Shown: one piece after another, positions 57,021-64,000 of the stretch
Numbering within the stretch: the first letter of the stretch is position 1
Layout of the letters: each line of letters begins with the position of its first letter
Assembly (NCBI GenBank): GCA_945876035.1
Contig: CAMCMU010000001.1
Location: forward strand, 146,008 to 210,007
Origin: Schlesneria paludicola DSM 18645
GTDB lineage: Bacteria; Planctomycetota; Planctomycetia; Planctomycetales; Planctomycetaceae
Reading direction: 5' to 3'
Length of the DNA: 64,000 nt
Notes under the pieces: model-generated
What the model was told of the DNA's origin: nothing
The model's database searches: none
The model's input: the letters and a program-made list of their open reading frames with translations, nothing else
Made by a program: the position numbers and the translations under genes

Positions 57021-59834
57021 CTACTTGTTAGCGACATCAGATGTTTTTTTTACGTGCAAGATAATCTCTGGTGAAGACTGATTTCCTTCCACTTGGGCAA
57101 CCGCGGTAATCCACTGAGACGAAGCCGAAACCCACGGGCGAGATGCCAGAAAGATCTGTCGTTCGGTCTCCTTGGCCCGAATCAGAAGCCCGGACAATCC
57201 AAGATTCTCGACGATCACACCCTGGGGCAGGTTGTTTACATCGACCCGAATATCTCCGTCAAACCCGTTGCGTTCCACAACCACCTTTGCCGTGATCATC
57301 GATCCCGATTGAATCACAAGTCCCCCGTCGGCAGAGGTGCTTTTCGGATCGTCGGGGACGAGCCTGATTCTCACGGTGGCAGGCTGTGCCAGTTTGATTT
57401 CTCCCAAGTGACCCACCGTCTTTGTCACAAGTTCGCCGTTGATAACACCGCTGGCCAACACGGCGACCTGCAGCCAATCTTCCTGTTTGGGTTCGGGAGC
57501 GAGGAGCGCGGCGCGAATCACGCTGGTAGCTTCGACATGCCCAGCTGCAATAACGACGGGCGACGCCGCCGCAAATCCCGCCGGCAGGCCAACAATATCA
57601 ATGCGCACTTCCTCGTCAAAGTGGTCTTGGCGGTCAAGAGTAAACTTCAAGCGTTGGCCGCTGCCGGGTGAGACCTGCGGATTCATCGTGTCCACCGTCA
57701 CACGGAAGTCTGGTTTCGGCCGACGAACCATCAGCGTATAGTGAAAATCATCGCCTGTGAAACCGCGCACGTCGGTCACTTGGATCAGGTAAGTCTCATC
57801 GACAGGTGAGGTCAACGTCAGCCGAGAATCTCGGCCCAATTTTCGTTCGGCATCATCATCATTGGCGAAGTACAACGGAAACGTCGGTAAGCCATTCTCC
57901 ACGATCGGTGATCCCGCGGGATAGGCCTCTACGATGTAACACGGTTCTTCCTTCGCATGAGACATCGCACTGGTATCAAAATAACCGCGGCGTTTCCCTG
58001 CAATCGCATAAAACTGGAAGGCTGAATCTGGTCCACTCGGAGCCCGAAAGGTCTTACAGATCTCGCCATTCATATACAGAAACTGATTCAGGTCCATTTC
58101 CTGCCAAAACTCGAGTCGAACGTTAGTTGCGATTGAATTTGTCGGTCGGAAGTTGATCCACGAATCACGCACGGCCTGAAGATTCGCTCGCAAAACTGGC
58201 CGACCGTCGGCGTGCAGGATCTCGACTTTTGTGTCCGCCCTCGAACCACTCCGCGCCGCATTGGTCTCAATCACCCACACCTCACCAGACCTGACGTTGA
58301 TCCGATAGATGTCGCGGTCAGACATCGCTTCTTGGTGCTTCTGTGCCGTGTCCCGATTGTTCGAGACGCGTTGAAATTGACCTCGAATCTCACCCGGCAA
58401 CGCGAACGCCGTTGATGTCTCTGGTCCGTCATTCGGTTCGACCTCGACCTGCAACACACTCTTGCTCACAGCGGCAGCGCTCGATGCCCCGGAGGAATCC
58501 GTCAGGAGTTGCCGTTGGCCCGTCGCATCGCTCCCTTTGGGGTTGAGCGCATAACGGGTTACCGAGCCATTCATTCGCCCAGCCAGCAACTGTGTGCCGT
58601 CGGAACTGAAGGCCACCGCCGCGGCCCAGTCCTCTTGTCGCTCCAAGACCGCGATTTGAGTAAAAGTCTGCGTTTCCCAGACCTTGATCCGGCGATCCGA
58701 CGACGAAGAGGCTAACAGACGCCCATCCGCAGAAAATGCGATCTTTAAAATCGGCTCTTCGTGCGCAAATCGAGCGTGCAAAATGGGGTTCGTGCCTTCC
58801 GCAGCACTGGGACTGATCTGCCAAATCCGCAGACGACAATCGACACCGCCAGCCGCCAAGTACTGACCGTCAGGACTGAAAGCCACCGAGGTCTGATCCT
58901 TCGTGGGCTGAGTCAGCGTGTCCAGCCTCTGTCCCGACCTTACGTCCCACAGTTTGATCGTTCGATCACCGCTGGCCGTGGCCAGCAGTTGGCCATTCGG
59001 TGACAAGGAAAGACCGTAAATGGCATCGTTGTGTCCCTGAAATGTCTGCTGCGGAAGACCGGTGGATACGTCCCAGGCCATCGCTTCGCGGTCGTAGCTA
59101 CCCGTCACAAGAATCGTTGCGTCGTGGTTGAGTTGTGCCGCATAGATCGCATCGCGGTGACCTCGAATGGCCGGTCCCCGCTGCCAATCGGAAACACGCC
59201 ACAACGTCGCTTCACCCAATAACCCGGTCTCTCCGGAAGCAACGCACAACCATTCGCCGGTTGACGAAAAGTTGATGTCGTTGATCGATCCTGTGTGACC
59301 GGTCAGAGACCGCGCGACCGAATGATCCACCGCATGCAATATCTCCACCGACTGAGGCCGTCCCACCGCTATCCATTTTCCGTCGGGAGACGCAACCAGC
59401 GACGTCACAGGCTCACGAACGATGCCCTGCGGCTCGATCTTCGGGGTCACAAGCCCCGTGATCGACAATTCGCCTGACGGGGATTTCGCGCCGCCATCAA
59501 TCCAAGCCTTGATGATCGCCAGTTCCGGCAACGTTGGCTGAGCCGACTCTTCAGGAGGCATCCGCGGACCGTCTTGACCGCTAACCAACCGCCACAGACG
59601 ACTCTCATCACTCTGGCCAGCGTTCACCGCCGGGCCACTCTCGCCACCCTGCATCGTCCGTACGTAGTCCACTAACAGCAAACCACCATTCGCCTCCTGG
59701 ACGTTGTGGCAGCCAACGCAATACTTCCGAAAGATCGGCATCACTCCGGATTGAAATTCGGGCGAATCTGCAGCAAACGTGTCCGAGACCATTCTCAAAC
59801 AACATAAGGCCGAAAAAACAAACCTTATCCTCAT
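57021..59834 (-). CDS. c-type cytochrome - WD40 propeller - prepeptidase-like domain fusion
   Basis: A 937-residue exported protein: signal sequence (FVFSALCCLRMVSDTFA), then a PSD1-type cytochrome domain with FRKYCVGCHNVQEANGG (CxxCH) and GPRMPPEESAQPT (distal Met). Next come about seven WD40 repeats (GHTGSINDINFSSTGEWL, GHRDAIYAAQLNHDATIL, GHNDAIYGLSLSPNGQLL, DRTIKLWDVRSGQ and so on). Late beta-sandwich domains follow, including DIYRINVRSGEVWVIETNA, resembling the bacterial pre-peptidase C-terminal fold. ATG at 59834 has GGGGAG eleven bases upstream. It is monocistronic. The protein may couple an electron-transfer haem to a binding propeller; its reaction is unknown. Confidence 0.85.
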   Translation of the reverse strand: MRIRFVFSALCCLRMVSDTFAADSPEFQSGVMPIFRKYCVGCHNVQEANGGLLLVDYVRTMQGGESGPAVNAGQSDESRLWRLVSGQDGPRMPPEESAQPTLPELAIIKAWIDGGAKSPSGELSITGLVTPKIEPQGIVREPVTSLVASPDGKWIAVGRPQSVEILHAVDHSVARSLTGHTGSINDINFSSTGEWLCVASGETGLLGEATLWRVSDWQRGPAIRGHRDAIYAAQLNHDATILVTGSYDREAMAWDVSTGLPQQTFQGHNDAIYGLSLSPNGQLLATASGDRTIKLWDVRSGQRLDTLTQPTKDQTSVAFSPDGQYLAAGGVDCRLRIWQISPSAAEGTNPILHARFAHEEPILKIAFSADGRLLASSSSDRRIKVWETQTFTQIAVLERQEDWAAAVAFSSDGTQLLAGRMNGSVTRYALNPKGSDATGQRQLLTDSSGASSAAAVSKSVLQVEVEPNDGPETSTAFALPGEIRGQFQRVSNNRDTAQKHQEAMSDRDIYRINVRSGEVWVIETNAARSGSRADTKVEILHADGRPVLRANLQAVRDSWINFRPTNSIATNVRLEFWQEMDLNQFLYMNGEICKTFRAPSGPDSAFQFYAIAGKRRGYFDTSAMSHAKEEPCYIVEAYPAGSPIVENGLPTFPLYFANDDDAERKLGRDSRLTLTSPVDETYLIQVTDVRGFTGDDFHYTLMVRRPKPDFRVTVDTMNPQVSPGSGQRLKFTLDRQDHFDEEVRIDIVGLPAGFAAASPVVIAAGHVEATSVIRAALLAPEPKQEDWLQVAVLASGVINGELVTKTVGHLGEIKLAQPATVRIRLVPDDPKSTSADGGLVIQSGSMITAKVVVERNGFDGDIRVDVNNLPQGVIVENLGLSGLLIRAKETERQIFLASRPWVSASSQWITAVAQVEGNQSSPEIILHVKKTSDVANK

Positions 59835-60249
59835 GGCAATCATCTCTCCCCGCGAAAAGCATCTTAGAATCAGGATGCTTCCATCGAAATCCCGAATCCA
59901 GCGTGAAGTGTATCCCACAGTACCACACACGGCCAATCAGGAATACAAGACAGGTCTCTTCTGACGGTCATCACCCTGCGCAACCATTTCCTTAATCAAG
60001 CGATGCGATGACCCTCAGGGCGTTTTGGGAAGGACGTTGTGGCTGAGGGACAAAGTTGAGGACTCTTGAGACCACGCGGATCCCGGTTTCTGTTCCACAT
60101 CATTGACCACTGCGGCAAAAGCACCACACAGTTGACGGTCAAATGACTCGGTAAAACATGAATACAGCAGCACGCTCGGATTGCTCCGCTTCAAGCTCAC
60201 CTCTATTATCCGCTCGCCGAGCGAAATTTAACTAGGGAGTCTGAAGACG
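59835..60249. other. 415-bp divergent region before ftsY
   Basis: Divergent promoters are expected here. A small GC stem, CGCTCGCCGAGCG, lies at about 60211-60223. No gene or recognised RNA (SRP RNA was considered because of ftsY) could be supported. Confidence 0.45.
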
Positions 60250-61194
60250 ATGGGGTTTTTTGAAAAACTACGACAGGGATTGAAACGGACAAAGCAGCTT
60301 TTGCAGACCGATGTCCGCGACTTATTCAAATCGGGTCAAATATTAGACGAGGCCACGCTGGAACAATTTGAGGCAAAATTGATCCGGACAGACATGGGGG
60401 TCGCAGCTTCGATGCAAGTGGTGGGCGATTTACGATTGAAATTTCATGGGCGAAAACTGGACTTCGATGATGTTTGGGGAACGATCAAAGGCACATTGAA
60501 GTCGATTTTGCGAGGAACGGCTGGAGTCACGTGGGAACGCGAACAGCCACTTTCCCCTCTGACAATTTCCGATGTGGGGCCAACTGTGATCTTGGTAACG
60601 GGTGTCAACGGAACAGGAAAAACAACGTCCATCGCCAAAATTGCAAAATTGCTGACATCGCAGGGAAAGACCGTTTTGTTAGCGGCTGGTGACACCTTTC
60701 GTGCCGCCGCAGTAGAACAATTAACGATGTGGAGCCAACGCCTCGGTTGTCCGATCGTCACCCGCCCAAGTGGTACCGATCCGGCGAGTGTTGCATTCGC
60801 TGGCTGCGAGGAAGCACTGCAGTCCCATGTTGATTTTCTCATTATTGACACAGCCGGCCGGCTTCACAATCAGGCAAATTTGATGAAGGAGCTGGAAAAA
60901 ATTCGTCATGTGATCGGAAAGAAAATTCCGGGAGCGCCTCACGAATGCTTGCTGGTGATTGATGCCACAACGGGGCAAAACGGTCTCAATCAAGCGGATC
61001 ACTTTTCAAAGTCAGCACACTGCACTGGAATTATTCTGACAAAGCTCGATGGTACGGCCAAAGGAGGCGTGACCATCGCCATTCGTCAACGCATGGGGAT
61101 TCCGGTCAAATATATCGGAGTCGGTGAACAAATCGACGACTTGGAACTATTTAACCCGGATGAGTTCGTCGATGCCATGTTCGATGAAGGCTGA
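60250..61194 (+). CDS. ftsY: signal recognition particle receptor FtsY
   Basis: FtsY is the SRP receptor GTPase that, with Ffh, delivers ribosome-nascent chain complexes to the translocon. The 314-residue protein is the short N-G form, lacking the acidic A domain. Visible: N-domain GLKRTKQLLQTDVRDLFK; G1 VTGVNGTGKTTSIAKIA; the insertion-box region GDTFRAAAVEQLTMWSQRLG; G3 IDTAGRLHNQANLM; G4 TKLDGTAKGG; and closing GVGEQIDDLELFNPDEFV. GGGAG lies about ten bases before the ATG. It stands alone and is followed, with a gap, by the HD/GGDEF gene. Confidence 0.97.
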   Translation: MGFFEKLRQGLKRTKQLLQTDVRDLFKSGQILDEATLEQFEAKLIRTDMGVAASMQVVGDLRLKFHGRKLDFDDVWGTIKGTLKSILRGTAGVTWEREQPLSPLTISDVGPTVILVTGVNGTGKTTSIAKIAKLLTSQGKTVLLAAGDTFRAAAVEQLTMWSQRLGCPIVTRPSGTDPASVAFAGCEEALQSHVDFLIIDTAGRLHNQANLMKELEKIRHVIGKKIPGAPHECLLVIDATTGQNGLNQADHFSKSAHCTGIILTKLDGTAKGGVTIAIRQRMGIPVKYIGVGEQIDDLELFNPDEFVDAMFDEG

Positions 61195-61548
61195 TGCCTC
61201 AGAAAAGGGACGCCAACTCGAGAGCTCTTCAACCTCTCTTCTGAAAAAACGACCTGAAAAAAATCGACTATTGGGTCTGCGCCACGGTTTTTGAGGTTTC
61301 AGGACCACTACAAAAGCACACCTCGCCTGAGTCTGAACATTCAGCAAAGGCGGAACAATCGATACCGGCGTCACGGGCGATGGTTTGGAGTCGCTGATGC
61401 CGGATTGACGATTGCAGGGCATGAGCTAAGTTGGCAGCAGTGTAACACCATTACGAAACCCGACGACCAAAGATCATACAAACCGAAAAAACAGCCTGAG
61501 ATTCTCGATCAGCATCGAGTCACTGTTTCGGTTTCGGAATCATTTTCA
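61195..61548. other. 354-bp region between ftsY and the GGDEF gene
   Basis: The downstream reading frame is open back to about 61291 via a TTG, but that extension has basic, domain-free sequence. It is probably 5' leader; alternatively it is a disordered N-terminus. No hairpin with a T-tract after ftsY was seen. Confidence 0.4.
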
Positions 61549-63747
61549 ATGCTTCAGCATCGACATTCAAATCCGGAATTTGTCGGGTTGGATTCATTCC
61601 AGACGGAAGTCGCTAGGCCACTGTCCATGGCCAACAAGTCCAATTCATCGATCACGACCGTTCGATCTCGTTTTGCACAAAAAACACGATCGGGGTCGGA
61701 TTCTGCGCGTATCCTTCTGGATTTGCTGTCGTTAGCTCAAATCGCAGCTCACGAGATGGCTAGCGATTGCGAGGGATCGTCGCTTGGTGGCGTGATTAGC
61801 GAGACCGTACTTCACCGCCTACTTGCGACATTGCATCAACGCGATCTTTTGACGATCCGGCACAGTCGGCGGGTTGCGACTCTGGCCGTCGGGTTGGCAA
61901 AGCATCTCGGATGGGACGGCCGGGAATTGCGAATACTCGAAATCGCGGCGTTGTTGCATGATGTCGGCAAGATTGGCGTACCCGATAACGTACTCTTGAA
62001 ACCTGGAAATCTCAACGCTGATGAAGTTGAATTGATGGCCCTGCACTATGCCGTTGGGGTGGCGATGTTACAGGCCTGTCATGTGCACCATGAGGTTTTA
62101 CAAATCATCGGGCAATCTCAACGGGCAAATACCGCCAATCGCGATGCTTTAAAAAATCAGGGACGTGAACTTCATCTGGGAGCGAGAATCCTCGCTGTCG
62201 CGGACGCCTACGAATCACTCTCTACCGACCAAGTCTATCGCTACGCAAAATCCCACCAAGACACGATCTCCATTCTTAGCGATCGCTCGGGAATACAGTT
62301 TGACAGCAACATTGTCTGCTCACTCAACGGATGGATTCAGAAGGATGGATCGCCATTTGTGGATCACTCCGCTGACGACCTCAAGATGGGCTTGCAAGAG
62401 TCGATCGTGTCTCACCTCGAGTTCGAGGAATACAATCGCACCTGTCAGATTTTCTCGTACCTCCACACACTGGAAAGTCTTTATGACGGGTTTTATTTAT
62501 TAGACGCTGACTATAGGGTTTTAGTTTGGAACGGCGGTGCAGAAGGTCTGCTCGGACGAAGTGCGGAAGAAATGTTGGGCGCTGTTTGGTCACCCGAATT
62601 GGTTGGATATCGGACCTTATCGGGGGATGCGATTCAGCGGGAGAATTCGACCCTCAGTACGGCGATCGAATCGGGTCGGACTGCCATCGCTCAGCTTCAG
62701 ACAGGGGACGGTTGTCCCATAGAACTACAGGCCATACCACTGCTCGACAATGAAGGATCCTTTCGGGGCGCTGCCGAATTTTTACGCGATATGGCTCGAA
62801 GTCGAGACAAGCAGCCGCAGGAATTTCGAGCGCTCAAGCTTGCTGCGACACGCGACCCAATGACCCAGCTCGTCAATCGCAGCGAATTGGAAAACCAATT
62901 CACGGTTTTGATCAATAATTACCTTGAGAATCCACTGCAGCCATTTTGCGTGATTTTCACTGATGTCGACCACTTCAAACGGGTCAATGATACTTACGGA
63001 CATCAAGTCGGTGATCGAGTTTTGATTGAACTTGCGAAACTTTTAACGCGTGAAACATATTCGGGAGAGGTCGTTGGTCGTTACGGCGGCGAGGAGTTCG
63101 TCGTGTTGTGCCCCAGTACGAATTTGGAACAGGGGATAAAACGCGCTGAACGGCTGAGAACGGCATTGGACGGAACCTCTCTCGGGGGGATTGATTGCCT
63201 GAAAGTGACGGCCTCGTTCGGTATCGCCCAATCCGAACCAGGTGACAGTGTGGACAGTATTCTGGGGCGTGCTGACAGAGCCCTGTACTCAGCAAAAGGG
63301 CATGGACGAAACCAAACTTGCTCGCTGACTAATGCTGATCTGCGTCAAGAAGCTTTGATGGAAACTCGAAAGGATCAGCCGACCAATCCGCTACTGCATA
63401 CCAGCAGCTTTACGGTCACGGATCTGCCAGAAATCTTCTACTGCAAACTCGGAGGTTTCGTACGCGACCACAATGCTCTGCTCACCGAAGTCACGACAGC
63501 GCGGGTCACCATGCGCATCGGACATTCAACGTGGTGGAAGTACTTCGGTTGGCCAACGACCGAACCTCCTCTCGAAATTGGACTGACAATGGGGGGGCTT
63601 TCAGACCGTCGGACTGGAGCCGGACCGCATCAACTTTTGATCGCGGTTAAGATTCGACCTCAACACGTGCTTCGCAACTCGAAACCATTTCAAGATCACG
63701 CAATCGAAATGACTCAGGAATTGAAGAGATATTTTGCCGTGTGTTAG
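61549..63747 (+). CDS. degenerate HD-GYP - PAS - GGDEF protein with unrecognised C-terminal domain
   Basis: About 732 residues from ATG at 61549 (or 818 from a TTG at 61291; an ATG at 61627 is also possible). The order is: a leader; an HD domain (RHSRRVATLAVGLAKHLGWD, EIAALLHDVGKIGVP) that keeps HD and a later ARILAVADAYESLS; a PAS domain (SLYDGFYLLDADYRVLVWN); and a GGDEF cyclase (FTDVDHFKRVNDTYG, GRYGGEEFVVLC). The GGEEF is intact, so c-di-GMP synthesis is likely. The RxxD inhibitory site is not seen, and the GYP box of HD-GYP phosphodiesterases is missing, so the HD half is probably inactive or altered. The last about 120 residues (SSFTVTDLPEIFYCKLGG, WWKYFGWPTTEPPLEIGL) are a domain I do not recognise. 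Confidence 0.85.
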   Translation: MLQHRHSNPEFVGLDSFQTEVARPLSMANKSNSSITTVRSRFAQKTRSGSDSARILLDLLSLAQIAAHEMASDCEGSSLGGVISETVLHRLLATLHQRDLLTIRHSRRVATLAVGLAKHLGWDGRELRILEIAALLHDVGKIGVPDNVLLKPGNLNADEVELMALHYAVGVAMLQACHVHHEVLQIIGQSQRANTANRDALKNQGRELHLGARILAVADAYESLSTDQVYRYAKSHQDTISILSDRSGIQFDSNIVCSLNGWIQKDGSPFVDHSADDLKMGLQESIVSHLEFEEYNRTCQIFSYLHTLESLYDGFYLLDADYRVLVWNGGAEGLLGRSAEEMLGAVWSPELVGYRTLSGDAIQRENSTLSTAIESGRTAIAQLQTGDGCPIELQAIPLLDNEGSFRGAAEFLRDMARSRDKQPQEFRALKLAATRDPMTQLVNRSELENQFTVLINNYLENPLQPFCVIFTDVDHFKRVNDTYGHQVGDRVLIELAKLLTRETYSGEVVGRYGGEEFVVLCPSTNLEQGIKRAERLRTALDGTSLGGIDCLKVTASFGIAQSEPGDSVDSILGRADRALYSAKGHGRNQTCSLTNADLRQEALMETRKDQPTNPLLHTSSFTVTDLPEIFYCKLGGFVRDHNALLTEVTTARVTMRIGHSTWWKYFGWPTTEPPLEIGLTMGGLSDRRTGAGPHQLLIAVKIRPQHVLRNSKPFQDHAIEMTQELKRYFAVC

Positions 63748-63956
63748 TCCCGATGCGTGCTTGACGTCGTTGCAGAGTTCCCGCAAAGACTCAAAACACG
63801 GCATTGACAACTTCCGTGAAATGTCCAAAACGAACAAAAACTCAAGCGGAATCCTAGGAGCCCGTGGTGAAAGTCACTGCTGACGGTTGACGGGAATGAG
63901 AATGGCGCTAGGCTGTCGTCGCGGTGGTTGGTTAGGAATTCACGGAGGTGGTTTCG

Positions 63957-64000
63957 ATGGCGATGGGACGGCGGAAGCAGGAGCGTCAGGAGGGGTTGTT
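63957..64000 (+). mobile_element. start of an IS transposase gene, cut by the window edge
   Basis: An ATG at 63957, eight bases after GGAGG, opens MAMGRRKQERQEGL. The Met-Gly-Arg-Arg-Lys-x-Arg-Gln pattern is the N-terminus of an IS1182/IS5-type DDE transposase, the same broad group as the decayed copy at 8017-9040. A second ATG six bases later could also start it. Only 14 codons are visible, so completeness cannot be judged; the left end of the element must lie in 63760-63956, but no inverted repeat can be proven with one end. Confidence 0.6.

Noticed and set aside
60015..60200. Small RNA or SRP RNA before ftsY
   Set aside because: No SRP-like GGAA tetraloop domain or conserved helix could be drawn by eye.

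Overview
The window comes from a planctomycete chromosome, probably a Planctomycetaceae/Schlesneria-like lineage; this placement is inferred from gene content. The evidence is planctomycete hallmark families: DUF1501 proteins with twin-arginine leaders, a DUF1549/DUF1553 protein with a PSD1-type cytochrome domain, a PQQ-type dehydrogenase fused to haem-binding domains, a WD40 protein fused to a c-type cytochrome, exported Gfo/Idh/MocA oxidoreductases, a stripped-down Tad pilus locus, and scattered flagellar genes. No rRNA, tRNA, CRISPR array or prophage is visible.

Layout. 1-6 kb: truncated type III glutamine synthetase, a transposase remnant, a CobW-type G3E GTPase, a CvpA-like protein and a YdjM-like membrane hydrolase. 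6-12.5 kb: accessory-looking ground with an exported oxidoreductase, a wrecked IS transposase, an SGNH hydrolase and queC (7-deazaguanine synthesis). 12.6-17.3 kb: co-directed membrane-organisation cluster (LpoB-like and COG3014-like lipoproteins, NfeD, FloA, a small membrane protein). 18-23.7 kb: sugar-acid module (PQQ/cytochrome sugar dehydrogenase, galactonate-type dehydratase, DapA-family lyase), which reads as a non-phosphorylated Entner-Doudoroff route. 24.3-27 kb: fliF and fliG as a pair without other flagellar genes. 27-33 kb: oxidoreductase and a DUF1553-DUF1501 operon. 33.7-38 kb: a REC-HATPase protein beside a large hybrid histidine kinase. 38.2-41 kb: divergent citrate synthase and threonine synthase. 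41-49.5 kb: membrane protein, SDR plus second enolase-superfamily dehydratase, a lone DUF1501 gene, a HEAT-repeat protein and a MobA-like nucleotidyltransferase. 49.5-56.9 kb: Tad/Flp pilus-type genes (Flp pilin, second pilin-like peptide, prepilin peptidase, two TadE-like and one TadG-like protein, a single-TM protein and a lipoprotein). 57-64 kb: WD40-cytochrome protein, ftsY, an HD/PAS/GGDEF protein, and the first bases of an apparently intact IS transposase running off the end.

Non-coding structure. Three long perfect intergenic hairpins occur at 6007-6043, 19042-19089 and 45313-45356. The first overlaps a second, mutually exclusive stem. There is also a three-copy 15-bp tandem repeat at 33234 and alternative stems in front of the second TadE-like gene. 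Gene-free stretches are unusually long (0.3-1.7 kb), and two of them contain decayed transposases. I did not find an obvious, wholly new defence or biosynthetic system. The best candidates for follow-up are the sugar-acid module, the REC-HATPase/hybrid-kinase pair, the HD/GGDEF protein with an unrecognised tail, and the minimal Tad locus.
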